A stretch of DNA of 64,000 nucleotides, taken from assembly GCA_025449115.1 (NCBI GenBank), contig JAHLKC010000136.1, positions 1-64,000 on the forward strand, written 5' to 3'. The notes below the pieces were generated by a model that worked only from the letters and a program-made list of their open reading frames with translations, made no database searches and was not told the DNA's origin. Shown here piece by piece: positions 36,209-47,389 of the stretch. The DNA comes from Chytridium lagenaria (lineage: Eukaryota; Chytridiomycota; Chytridiomycetes; Chytridiales; Chytridiaceae). The position numbers were made by a program, and so were the translations under genes. Each line of letters opens with the position of its first letter. Position 1 is the first letter of the stretch.

Positions 36209-38624
36209 TGAATATTATGGGAAGCGAGCTTCCACCACGTCCCGGGTCTTCAAGTTTGTGTGGGATGGTGTTTTGGGCTACGGATGACTTTCTGGATGAC
36301 TGTCGTGTGTTTAAGGGGTCTTCGCCGAAGAAAAAGAGGCGTGCCCGAATTTGGTAAGTGAACAGTTTGCGCACACGAAAATGAAGAGGTCCAGGTTAGG
36401 TGCCTGGAAAGACTTTTAAAGGCAGCGAGGTAACCTTTTTTCTACAGCCATTAAAAGCTCGAGATGTTTTTGTAGATCGTCCAGACGCGTCCCTTTCCGT
36501 CTCAAAGCCTGATTGGGGCATGGGAAAAACTTTCTGAAACCAATTTTTTGTCCCTTTTGCCGCAGAAAGAGGGGAAATCAACAGCGCAACGCCCTTTCCT
36601 TGCTGTCGCATGGCCTCACCTGGATACCAACAGCAATCAACGACATCTGCGAGCGTGACAATGCCTGCTGATTATAATCATCATGCGGGACGGAGTGGGG
36701 GATGCCGATTTCGGGGATTTTGACGAGTACTTACGGAGACGGTGCATCAGGTTCATCATCAGCAGGGGGAGGGGGAGGAGACGGGGATGATTGTAGATGT
36801 GAGTTTAAGAGCTTTCTTTTCTGTGCAGAACAAAGAAGGATTAGAGAGGGCCATTGTCACAATGAGGTTTGAGGTTGGGAAGGGAGTGGTTTTTTATCGT
36901 CGGCGTTGTTTCTTCGTTATGATACGCATAGTGATGCAACCTGTTGTCGGCATATCGCTTTCTCTTTTTATGTAACGCTGTTGTGGATTTGCAGAACGCC
37001 GAACCTTCCAAACCCGTCAGCAACCTTGACATTCTCGCTCAAAGCATCCCGCAATCCCCACCACGTCATTTCCCGGCAAGCTTCTCCCGATCGCATCCTT
37101 TCACAACATCCATGCGCCATTCCCCACCAGAGGACAGTGGGAAGCGGTCTCGTGAGCATTCCACGGAAGCCCACCACCATCACGCAGAAGACGATGAAGA
37201 CCCTGCGTTGCAGAGTTATAGAAAGAGGAACGACTTTCCATCAATACATCGTTAAGTTCGGATCCGCTTGTGCTCGACATGCGGCGGCGGTGGCAGTGGA
37301 CCTGGGGACCGAGTTCCGTGTCGTCGTCAGGGAAGGATACGTCTACAGGGGGGTGGTGGGGGTTTCGCAGCAGGTTCAGCGTCAGCCACCCCTGTATCGA
37401 GGGAAGTCTATGAAAGACTCTGATGGTGAAGCAGCAGCAAAAAGCGTTGATAGAAGCTCGGAACCTCAAGTCTGCCAAAAATCAGCAGCCTTACGTCCCA
37501 CCGACTTCAGCGGCACCGACACCGAATGAGGCCGTGAACGCGACACCGGTGACCGCGTCTTCAGCAGAGTTTAAGGCAGCGTCCATCCCGGCGAGGAGAA
37601 ATTCGTTGAGGAATTTAAAGATTATGACACCACATGCCGCTGCGGAGAATCATGCGCAACGGGCGGGGCATGAGGGATCGGCGGCGACAGCTCCTCCTGG
37701 ACCTGCACCTCCCTCCCTCCCTGGTACCGCTATGAACGGTGGAGCTCCTGCAACAGCTGGATACGCGCATCCAACCTCCCATATTTCGCATCCTCAACCC
37801 CACCAACAGCAACTCCACCCTCCCACTCGCACCATCCGCAACTCTCCTCGCCTCGTTTCTCTCATCCGTCAGGGCCTGGAAAATCCCTTCCGCCTCGCTA
37901 CACCCCCGTCGTCCCCAATACCATCCCCCCATCCCCTCGCAACGAATTTCCATCCCGTGATCTCCCCCTCCCCAACAACTCCACCTCTTCCACATCTTCC
38001 TCCACATCCTCCTCCCCCAATACGATCCCTCCGCACCACCCCACGGTCTCCCCACCCGCTTTTTGCAACGGATCGCTCCAAAGCCCACCTCCATCAACCC
38101 TCAACCTCACACCCGAAATCCCCAAACTCGGCGTATCCGACAAGCGCACATCCAGGGTTCTCATCAACACCGTTCTCAACCATTTCAAAATCCAATTTCA
38201 TGGGCGCCTTTGAAGGGCTCTACGACGCCGCTGAAGAACTCCCCCGTCTGTCTGGTACGCTTCGTGAACAGATTCGTCGGTCATCGTCGCTCCTCCAGAC
38301 CCTCCAGGCGTCTGGTGCGATGATTGAGGGGCTTGTGCGTGGATTGTTTCGTGAATGCAGGCGCAGTATGGGGAGAAGTTTGGGGCGGCGTTGGCTGATT
38401 TGAATCGGCGGTTGGCGGTCGTAGAGGAGATGAATGGGGTTCCTGTTGGGACTTCTACCGCTGGGGGTGGGGCTTTGCAGGAGGGGCATCATGGGTTTAG
38501 GGGACTGGGGCCGCCTACGCCTTATGTAGTTGGGAGTAAGGTTGGGGGGTTTGCGTCGAATGATATTATTTTGAAGAGTTTGATGGAGAGGATTGAGGCG
38601 TTGGAGAAGAAGACGGAGCCGTGA
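36209..38624 (+). CDS. Pro/Ser-rich protein with conserved C-terminal coiled coil, unknown function
   Basis: I do not recognise the family. A probable first exon starts with ATG at 36209 or 36221 (MGSELPPRPGSSS) and ends with an NLS-like patch (SPKKKRRARI) at a GTAAGT donor near 36354. Middle exons are uncertain. One starts after a TTTGCAG acceptor near 36994 with PSKPVSNLDILAQSIP. A long exon from about 37420 has QQQKALIEARNLKSAK, then Pro/Ser/His-rich filler. The conserved-looking part begins near 38190: FMGAFEGLYDAAEELPRLSG, LREQIRRSSSLLQTLQAS, then FRE. One base later in frame it continues MQAQYGEKFGAALADLNRRL and closes with SLMERIEALEKK at 38624. A single missing A near 38352 would unite both halves. 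Leucine spacing predicts coiled coils at both ends of that block, so a transcriptional or scaffold role is possible but unproven. Confidence 0.5.
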
Positions 38625-39153
38625 TTTTTCTTTCTTCACCCTTTTAATTTTCTGCGCTGTTTTAAACCCTGGTTTTGTTAGTCACTTTACCTTTCCAGCG
38701 CTTTTTTTGTGTTTTTAAAGATACCTCGCTGGAATGGGGTCGGTGTTTTTTTTTTTTTTTTGCCTTAGTTCTTAAATTGATATCCTTTCCGAACCCTTTT
38801 TTCTTTTTCGGTATGTTTTTTAAGTCATTTTCGGTTACCCTTGCTCTCTTTACATTTTTTGATAGCTGTCTTCACGGTTTCACTTGGTTGACAGCTGTAT
38901 ACTGGTTGTAGTTTTGGGGGAATGTGCTGAATTGTGAGAGTATTGTTTTTTTAGTTTGATGCGTTTTTGTGGCTTATAAGTAAAGATCCCTGCTTCATCC
39001 ATCTACGACTTGTTTCTTGTCTTTGTTAAAACGTTGACGCGATCAAGGCTTCCGGGAGAACCGCCCAATTCGAGTCGCATGCTCACCATTCCTCCCGGCA
39101 AAATTGTTTTTTTTCAAAAAAAAAAAGAGGTCAACGCTCCATTCAATCCCGAC
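38625..39153. other. Intergenic region between unknown coiled-coil gene and LEU5
   Basis: About 530 nt. A T-run lies near 38745-38762 and an A-run near 39117-39126. The LEU5 reading frame is open upstream to about 39010, so some of this could be a longer N-terminus. No other gene is seen. Confidence 0.45.
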
Positions 39154-40721
39154 ATGCCTACGCAAGGCATCGCAAGCACCCACGATCATCCGCTTCCGAC
39201 TATACCCACTGTGGATGCGAAACGAAAGGATAAGAGATCTTGGGAATATATTGTGAAGAGTCTTGTTGCGGGGGGTGTTGCGGGGTGTGCGGCCAAGACT
39301 TCTATTGCGCCGTTGGATAGAGTCAAGATCTTGTTTCAAACGAATAACCCGCATTTTGAAAAATACTCAGGTGAGGTCTTACGGATGGTGGGTTTGTGGT
39401 TGCGATGGGGGTTGGAGGAGTGGAGGTTAGGGGCCTGGGAAGGGTGTAACACGATCGGGTTGGGGTTGATGGGGTCGAAGGGAGACGATAGGCTTGTAGA
39501 GTGAGTTCAGATGGACGTTTGAGGGTGTCGTCGACGTTTTTAGACGGTGTGGAAACAGATACGATTCCGCCATTTTTTTACGATTTGGAAAACGACGTCA
39601 AACCCCGCATAACTAAAAAGCACCACGGACTTTCATTCTCACACCGTTTCACCACTCCCCCTCCCCAATTAGGCACCTTTTTCGGCGTGTTTCGAGCGAT
39701 TCGGGACATAGGAAGTGAAAATGGGGTTAGAGGATTATTTCAGGGTCATAGCGCAACATTGTTGAGGATCTTTCCTTATGCGGCTATCAAGTTTATGGCT
39801 TATGAGCAGTATAAGGAGTGGTTGATGCCGAATAAGAAGGAGGAGACGGCTGTGAACCGGTTTGTGGCGGGAAGCTTAGCTGGTGGGTCGTTGTTTTTTG
39901 TTTTCTTGTTTTTGTTTTTGGTGGTGGTGAGCGGTTGGAAAGGGTGAACGATGATGTATTAATATATCGGTACTCCTCGGGAAACTTAATGTTCATATCG
40001 TTGATCTATTATAATTTCTCCATCATCATACGATTCAATAGGTGTCACATCCGTCTTCTTTTCATACCCCTTCGACATCCTCCGCACCCGCCTCGCCTTT
40101 GAAGTCCGTTCCGCCACCTCCACCTCCGGCCTTCTCTCTACCGCTACCACCATGCTCCGCGAACCCCATCCCTACCATTTCGGGTTTTTCAACTTTTACC
40201 GCGGTTTCCTCCCCACCATCTACGGCATGATCCCCTACGCCGGGGTCTCCTTCCTCTCCTACGAATCCATCAAAGTCTGGGCGTTAGAACAAGAAGGGTG
40301 GACCGAGCATGCACGGAATAAACGAGGGGAGAAACAGTTAAGATGGTGGTCACAGTTGTTGGTCGGGGGGTCTAGTGGGGCGTTGGCGCAGACGGCGAGT
40401 TATCCGTTTGAGGTTATTCGACGGCAGATGCAGGTTGCTGGGAAGACGGTGGCGACGGCAGGAGCGAAGGCGACGTATCCGGGGACGTGGAGTACAGCGA
40501 AAACGATTTTTAAGAGAAAAGGGATGGGGGGCTTTTTTGTAGGGTTGTCGATTGGGTACCTCAAGATAACACCTATGTTTGCTGGTACGTCCATTCTCCT
40601 CGTTATGTTAATTTGTTTGCACTTGTATTCCATTATACTTTGAGGCTAAACTGTTAACATTCCCCTTTTAGTGAGTTTCTTTGTGTACGAATACATGAAA
40701 GACATTTTCCGCATTGACTGA
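39154..40721 (+). CDS. LEU5: Mitochondrial CoA carrier, Leu5/SLC25A42-type
   Basis: This is a mitochondrial carrier family protein, closest by pattern to yeast Leu5, which moves coenzyme A into mitochondria. Four exons join in phase: 39154..39370, 39673..39882, 40042..40584 and 40672..40721, giving 339 residues with no frame error. The three carrier repeats are visible: [20 protein letters not shown] with [48 protein letters not shown] and [19 protein letters not shown]; and a third with [15 protein letters not shown] and [16 protein letters not shown]. Each repeat has the Px[DE]xx[RK] signature (the third is PFEVIRR). ATG 39079 would add 25 residues in frame, but the family begins near the chosen start. 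The protein sits in the inner mitochondrial membrane. Identification as Leu5 rather than another CoA or nucleotide carrier is well supported but not certain. Confidence 0.85.
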
Positions 40722-41088
40722 TACAAAATCACCATCAACAATCCCTTCTTCCGCCCCATTCTCAACACACTTATTATTTCATGCTAGCCCTGCTTTTGGG
40801 GCATCATAAACACCAACTACACAACCTGTAATAGAGACAAATTCCCTGATACAATTTTTCGTGTGTATAGAATCATCAAATATTAGAGGCCAGCCGATAG
40901 AAATAGAATATCCCAATCACATATAAAACACAAAAATCATCGAGGTTAGGGTTCTAATGGGCGATCTAAGTTGAGAACAACGTGAAGAAGAATCAAACAC
41001 TAATTTTAAAAAAGAAAAGGAGTAGGGAAATAAAAACATCAGGGTGTCTAGAATAAAGTTGGGCGGTAAGGGTAAAGGTATGGATTAT
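40722..41088. other. Convergent intergenic region
   Basis: About 370 nt between the 3' ends of LEU5 (plus) and the RhoGAP gene (minus). It is AT-rich and I see no gene. It roughly marks the change from the looser left part to the compact right part. Confidence 0.5.
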
Positions 41089-44017
41089 TCAAGGCTCGAA
41101 ATCCTCCAAGTCTGCTGTTGTCATTAAAATCCTCAGGAAAGCTTGCTCGTATCTTAGAAATAAGAAAGTGAGCATAGAAATCTCATAGTGTCAACTTTAC
41201 TTCGTGTTCTCAAAAATAGTCACCGGGTTATCACTGTTGTGATTGAACGTTAGAATAAGTAAGAAGGTCAGAAGAAAAGTGGAAACAGAGGGGGGATGAA
41301 GTTCGAAACGTAAAAGAACCTTGGACAGCGAAGGAAATTGGGGTGCAAAAACCATTGCAATGTTGGCGATAGTCATACGAGTTATGGGCTGATTGCTAGG
41401 ATCTCCCACCACCTATAAAAACACAAAAAGAAAAGACAATAACAACAATAATCAGCCCAATTTCAAGTAACAATCGTGGCTAACCTTCAAAAACTTGATC
41501 AGGTACAAAACGACGCGTCGGTTGATATCAGGAAGAGACATCACAATATTGGCCCCAACACTACCCGCATCTGGTCGGCTTTCTTCCGCGCCAATCTTAA
41601 TACATGCGTCATATCTGTCCGACGGAATGAGGGGCTCAGCCAGATCTCTCAACCAGAATTTCAATAGTGATGATGGAACATTAGGATCCGGGATACCGCT
41701 CATATCGTAGTTGCCCTTTTCAATCCGGCAACGCAGCTCTGGATAGAATGAGAAAAAATTGGGCTTTAAAATCTATCGTACCATTCACCATATCAGCATC
41801 TCCAGGAACACGGAAAATGCCCTCAGTTCTGCAGCCGTTCAGTTTCATGATGGCATCGATAAGGAATGGCAAGATCATTGGAACCGACGATGGTTGTGAG
41901 TTTGTTTTCATGGACATTTCATCCTGATTCGCCATAATATCCTCCAAAGTCTCTCCAAAACAATGCAGGGGTGAACGGCGCTTCCTGTGGAAGTATTAGG
42001 CAACAGTTTCAGCATCAAGGTAAAGTAACCTGAGCGCGTTCAATCTCGTGCAATGTTGGTGTTTTTCCACGCGGACCGGCTTTGCAAATACGCATTAGCT
42101 TCTTATCGCAATACCGCGCAAGGGTGGCGATTTTTTCACCCTCAGGGGAAAGACGGGGGGAGGACATAGACGTGTCGAAGTGCTGGTGAGTGAATGATCG
42201 CATGTAATCCTCGAAATTTTTCGAGGGTGGGAAAGCAATGGTGAGTACACAAAGAAGAAGCCAACCGCGGAAAGTGGATTCGCTAAACGGGAAAATATGG
42301 AGTTAATCAAGAGCAAATGGAAAGGCTATTTACAAGCTAGGGTTCTTGTTTACTTGCTATTCAAGGATTAGAATACTCAAATTAAGGCGAATACGCACCT
42401 TGCAAACTTGAACGTAGATCTCATCACGTAGCCCGCCCTGCAGAATACCTCGCTCCAAGAGAAATTGAACATCTTTCAAAGTATTTCTATATGGTGGTCC
42501 AGGAGAAATGTCTGTCATCACTCTTTGAATAAGTTTAAAACACTTCAAAGCATCTGGCCGCAAGTTCTTCGAAAGCACCATTAACGGGGTCTTTAACGGC
42601 TCCTACAATGAGATTAAAAGATGCAAACACAAATTTAAAACCTTTTGATAAACAAGCATTTTTTTCCACAGGTACTCTCCGTCTAAAGATGCCCTTACGA
42701 TGCTCCGCAAAGTATTTCTTTGCAAACCCGTCTATCCTGAACTGGTTGATGTGTCTTTTCAAGTCGTCCGGAAGAATTTTTGTGATTCTACGCAGATGCT
42801 GTTAGAATGAAACAAAGCGAGGTAGAAATTACTCTCGCTTGACTTTCGGAAGTGATGAAAGGTTGGCATTATTTGGGTTTTTCGTCGTTAAAGGTTGGGA
42901 TAAAGAGCGGTTTTGAAGAGAAAGAGGGTTCATGGCCGCTGCAGCGTCTACAATTATATCAGTACTACAAAAAAAAGGCAATTAAACCGGGGTTTGCAAC
43001 GGGATTGCTGATACCCTTTGAAACTGCAGATTTCCAAGCATCCGAAGTAGATGGGCCGCTGCCCACGGGACGAATCTGGAATAAATGTAAGTCAACGATT
43101 AACAGAAATGTCCACGAACGTCAATGCCACCAGAGGGACCTTTCTGGGTTGGAAAGGCCGGCCCAGCGACATTATTAAGGTAAGATGATGTAGGTGCTGA
43201 CTGGCTGTAACCATTCTGCATGCCGTTCAAGCCACTGTCGCTCGCTGACATTCCCCGCGTCTGATGCCCCGCAGGATTTTGTTGCCGTACAGCTCCATTC
43301 CGAAGGTTCTCTTCACTTCCCCCTATTCCTAAAACCGATGTTCGCTTTGTTACGATCGACATCCGTTTTCCTATCGACGAATTCTATTCCGAGATTTGCA
43401 TCAGCCATTAAAACAACAATACTCTTAAGAAGCACGCAAGCAGCGAAGAGGTTACGCGCACTCACTTGAATGGCGATCAGCTATAGTGTGAGGTTGAGGT
43501 GATGGTCAGCCATCGTCACAGCAAAATTACAATCAGTCAATGCCATACCGGTATCACTATGCCGTTATCTGGCCGGAGCCATTCTGTTTCTCCAGTCCTC
43601 GTGTTGTAGTAGTAAGGCTGATCAAGGTCAATCGTTAAACTCCAGACTTTCCCTCACCAGCTTGTGCTGCTCGTCAAAGAGTTCCCACCATTCCTGCTCT
43701 TGGGGATCTTTCTGAACACTGCATGCAAAGTTCCATCAAAACACAATCGGAAAACGATCCTTCCTCACATCAATGCAGCAGTTGGCTTCTCCCAGGAACA
43801 GTCGCCAGTTGCGGTGTTAGCAAAGAACGTTTTGCCGGTCTGGGGATCGGTGATCTGATGGTATACATCTGGCTTTTGCTGGATGAGAAAAATGGTTGAT
43901 CAATAAAAGCGATGCCCATCGTCAAATGCGATCATTAATGAGAAAAGAACCTCCAATAAGTATGGATGGTATATGTACACAGAACTCCTTGCAGTGATCC
44001 CTTACCGTCGTCGTCAT
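41089..44017 (-). CDS. WW-WW-MyTH4-RhoGAP protein (ARHGAP39-like)
   Basis: RhoGAP domains switch off Rho-family GTPases. Exon 1 is tiny (ATG 44017, then ACG codons to a GTAAGG donor). A degenerate WW domain follows (VYHQITDPQTGKTFFAN, CSWEKP), then a second (EWWELFDEHKL joined over a 41-nt intron to PYYYNTRTGETEWLRP). After a Ser/Asn-rich linker, the MyTH4 domain reads FRIDGFAKKYFAEHR, LRPDALKCFKLIQRVM, RGILQGGLRDEIYVQVCK and ARYCDKKLMRI. The RhoGAP domain has CRTEGIFRVPGDADMV with the arginine finger, SSLLKFWLRDLAEPLIP, VVLYLIKFLKVV and MTIANIAMVFAP. Final exons join NPVTIFENTK to YEQAFLRILMTTADL, ending at 41089. The domain order matches animal ARHGAP39/Vilse. Exon-intron structure is dense (at least nine introns). 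Links to actin or microtubule signalling are inferred from the family. Confidence 0.8.
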
Positions 44018-44084
44018 GGCTGTGTGAAGCCACCTTCGTCAGTAATAAGGAGCCACCCTTTTTTTCTCTGAATGTCAATCACAA

Positions 44085-44630
44085 AACGAAATTTTGATGA
44101 ACTCGAGCAACCCTCCACCGGCTTGCCTCCTCGGCGCAGCAACAGCATGAGGACTCACAGTCCACAGAGGAACTAACTGCATTTGTTGAGCAGGTTCTCA
44201 AGCAGATGGTTTGTTATATTCTTGGCCTTCATACGCATCACTCTCGTCATTGTTTTTGTCGCTTGTTTTGTTTGTTTGTTTTGTTTGTTCTGGACCCCAC
44301 GGTTCTTCGCTGGCTATACCTGCAGCGATGATGCTCTCACTGCATTTCCAAATGAGTCTGAAATTGCTGACCGTTGTCTCCTTAGCAATCAAAGTTTGAG
44401 GAGCTTTCATCACAGGTTCTTGGAAAGAGTGAGTCCCCTTTTTTTTTCTGTCACTCGCATTTCTCATTCGTAATGATGCTTTTTGATTGAATACTGGCTA
44501 ACAATGACTGCAATTATATTTTACAGTGGAGGACATGGGCAATCGTATTGGAGAGCTGGAGAAGTCTGTCACTGAGCTGGTCTCAGAGGCAGCTCTTGAT
44601 GAAGACACGTCAGCTTCTGGGACAAACTAA
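44085..44630 (+). CDS. HSBP1: Heat shock factor-binding protein 1 (HSBP1)-like
   Basis: HSBP1 is a small trimeric coiled-coil protein; it was described as a negative regulator of heat shock factor and also works in WASH-complex assembly. Three exons are visible: ELTAFVEQVLKQM before a GTTTGT donor near 44209; FEELSSQVLGK between a TTAG acceptor near 44385 and a GTGAGT donor; and, after a TTTACAG acceptor near 44527, EDMGNRIGELEKSVTELV followed by a short acidic tail and stop at 44630. The heptad pattern and the motif order (ELT...LKQM, F..LS.Q..GK, EDM..RI..LEK) match the family and its length (about 75 residues). The N-terminal exon is uncertain: an upstream acceptor at GGCGCAG near 44147 would start a Gln-rich leader, and no unambiguous ATG was located. 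It runs divergently from the RhoGAP gene. Confidence 0.7.
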
Positions 44631-44636
44631 AATAAA
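44631..44636 (+). terminator. AATAAA polyadenylation signal of the HSBP1-like gene
   Basis: An AATAAA begins immediately after the stop codon of the HSBP1-like gene, in front of the next plus-strand gene. Confidence 0.4.
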
Positions 44637-44769
44637 GACCTCGTGCCCAGAAAAAACCTGATAAAATTTCGTTGCATCATCGCCCATGTTCGCCATCTTG
44701 CCTGGACGAAGGTGCATTAATACACCAGCGATCATCGTATGCATATCGACTGACTGATTATTTTTCTGT

Positions 44770-47023
44770 GTGTCATCGCTTTGTTGGAAAAGGTTGAACC
44801 GGAGCTTCAACGCGGCTCTCAAGTTGAGCAAGAACTTCGGTGTTCGTTCAGTCAGCACCTTTGAGAATCAGGACAAGGTCCTGCGCCTTCCCATCCCACC
44901 GCTGAAGCAGACAGCTGAAAAATACCTGAAGAGCTGTAAGCCTTTACTTTCGTCAGAGGACTTCGCAAAGACAACTGCTGCCGTCAATGAATTCGTTAAG
45001 GAGGGTGGTTATGGGGAAGTTCTACAATCTCGTTTGGCTGAAGTGGACAAGAGTGCTCCAGTTTGTTGTCCCTTTCTTCCAGTCCTTTTAAAATGTGCAA
45101 TAGAACTCTTGGCTCGAGGACATCTGGCTGAAGAAGGCGTACTTGGAATGGAGGGAGCCGAGCATGATTAACGTGAACTGTGGTGCCAATTCAGTGATCA
45201 CCCAAACCATCCCGCTGAGTTGTTGGCAACACCTCCCCCTAAGGGCGAGATTACAGAGTTTCAAATTCAGCGTGCATCTGGTTTCATTCACCGCCTTCTT
45301 GAATACAAGAAACTCTCGATGCGTAGGAATTCTTCGTGATAGCCTATTCTGATGCTTCGTACAGTGAGCAGCTCGAACCCGAGCTTATGAAGGACAAGCC
45401 TCTTTGCATGAATCAATATAAATTCCAGTTTGGAACTACGCGTATGCCGGGTGAATTTTCGGATGTTATTTACAATACTTTCCCTGCGACCGCCAAGCAC
45501 ATCGTTGTCTTGTTTAAAGATCAGCTATACACTTTGGAGGTTTACGGCAGCAATGGGGAAATTCTTCGCCTTCCACCATCGCCAAGTACGTCTTCCTTTT
45601 TTTTTTTTTGTTTGTCTGGTGTCCTTACGGCCCAAACTAAAATTGAATAACTTCTAATTAGATCTTTGGAACTTATTGTTGCCGACGCCAAAGGCAGCGC
45701 TCCTCAGCCTCCCGTTGGAGTTCTAACCGCTGGCCACCGTGACACATGGTTAGGGTAAGAATAACCGTTCGGCTTTCTCCTGACTTTTTGTAGGCCTACC
45801 AGATTATGAAGAAGAATGAGCTAAACGTGAAGAGCTTTGAAAAGATAAAAACTTCTTTGTTTGCTGTTTGCATTGAGGATTACTCGATTTCAGGAAACGT
45901 TGATGACACCCATCAGCAAATCTTCCACAACTTCAACGCTCATAACCGTTGGTTTGATAAGTCCATTCAGGTAGTTGTCCTCACCAACGGACGTGCAGGT
46001 GTCAATGGAGAGGTAAATGCTTCGTCATAGCGGCCTTTGTCTTAAAATCTATTCAGCACACTCCCTCAGATGCCGTCATTCCTGGAAATATCATGAACTT
46101 TATTGTTGGAGGGTGAGCACCTCGTTATTCATGGCTATCTCTTTTGCTGACTCTTTTATAGGGAGAAGAATGCCGAACCAGTTGAATTTAAAAATGCCTC
46201 CGCCTCAAAGTTTGAAAAGATTGAATGGGCTGTCGACGGAAACGTTCAACAACTGATAAAGACTGCCGAATCCGAAGCCGCTCACTTATCCAGGACACTG
46301 AGAGTGTCTTGCTGCACACGGATGTTTATGGATCTCGGTTTATTAAAGATAAAGGTGCATAAGTCCAAACTAATCGAAGGCACTGATATTTCTTCATTTA
46401 CACAGCCAAGGCAAGCCCTGACGCATTTGTTCAGCTTGCGATGCAGATTACTGGCGGGTCTTCACCAAGAGCCTACGGCTATTTACGAGTCCGCATCCAC
46501 CCGTCTTTTCAAGCACGGCCGTACTGAGACTGGCCGCAGTCTTACCGAGGACACCTGGCGTTTTGCGTCTGAATTTGATTCAGCACCAGTAAGAATTTTT
46601 TTATAGTCATGATCATCTCATTATTTTACAGAAGGAGAAAGTTCTTGAGCTCTTCCGTGCTGCTATCAAGAGCCAATCCGACTACATGAAAGACGCTACT
46701 TTTGGTAAGGGTATTGACCGTCACCTCCTTGGTCTTCGAACTTTGATTAAGGACGGAGAGAAAGAGAAGGCTACCCTTTTCAATGACCCCGCCTACATCA
46801 AGTCTATGTACTTCAAACTATCCACAAGCAACATGTCTCCTGGTACTTACTCTACGGGGTTTCGGACCTGTTGTTCCCGAAGGATATGGTATCAATTATG
46901 CTATCGGGAAGGAAAACCTGAAGTTTTCAATTTCGGCAAAAAAATCGTGTGCTGACACCAAAACCCGAGAAGTTCAGAGATACTCTTCAACAAACACTGA
47001 AGGACTTGGCTAAACTGTTTTAA
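44770..47023 (+). CDS. CAT2: Carnitine O-acetyltransferase
   Basis: The enzyme exchanges acetyl groups between CoA and carnitine for transport between peroxisomes, cytosol and mitochondria. The N-terminal sequence (SLCWKRLNRSFNAALKLS) is Arg/Leu/Ser-rich like a mitochondrial presequence, but no in-frame ATG precedes it here, so a short upstream exon is probably missing. Family blocks follow in order: LRLPIPPLKQTAEKYL, SWLEDIWLKKAYLEWREP, KPLCMNQYKFQFGTTRMPG, HIVVLFKDQLYTLEVYG, VGVLTAGHRDTW, GEHTPSDAVIPGNIMNF with the catalytic His at an exon start near 46057, TRLFKHGRTETGRSLTED (carnitine-binding TETxR), and STSNMSPGT with GFGPVVPEGYGINYAIG. The stop used is 47023 (ending KDLAKLF). Frame breaks lie near 45178 (one G missing in VNWWCQF), 45330 and 46960. 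About eight introns, including a 53-nt one with a GTTTGT donor near 45062, are present. No SKL-type peroxisomal signal is visible. Confidence 0.85.
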
Positions 47024-47389
47024 ACCTCCCTTCCTTTTTACTATGTTCTACTTTAAGAGTCCCATTTCTCTTTTTTTTGTACTTCATCTGTTCGGATAAC
47101 TAAGAATAGAAAGGCACTCAAAAGTCCTCATTTCATAATATATGGTATATTCATATCTTCTCATTTGTGTTTCCTTGTCTGATAAATCAGGCTGTACCTC
47201 CACAAATGTGTCATCAAGGCTATTTCTCTCCGATGTTGCTTGTACGGATTTTTTCAGGGCTAGGTGCTCTTCCTATATTCACGAATGCACTTTGGCTGAT
47301 GATACTGCCAATATCGCGTTTACGGTTTGAATACCAACTTGAAACAGAAGCCAACATTTGGTTTGCAGATGCTAAAAAAAAAAAACTCA
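47024..47389. other. Convergent intergenic region
   Basis: About 370 nt between carnitine acetyltransferase (plus) and AVL9 (minus). A 62-codon frame on the plus strand at 47142 has no recognisable features and I do not call it. No repeat or RNA is seen. Confidence 0.45.

Noticed and set aside
41089..41200. Ending the RhoGAP gene at the in-frame stop at 41197
   Set aside because: A GTAAAG donor just before it and a CTAAG acceptor downstream restore the family's final helix (YEQAFLRILMTTADL), so the stop at 41089 fits better.
47142..47330. A 62-codon plus-strand frame after carnitine acetyltransferase
   Set aside because: No recognisable features; sits in the 3' region between convergent genes.
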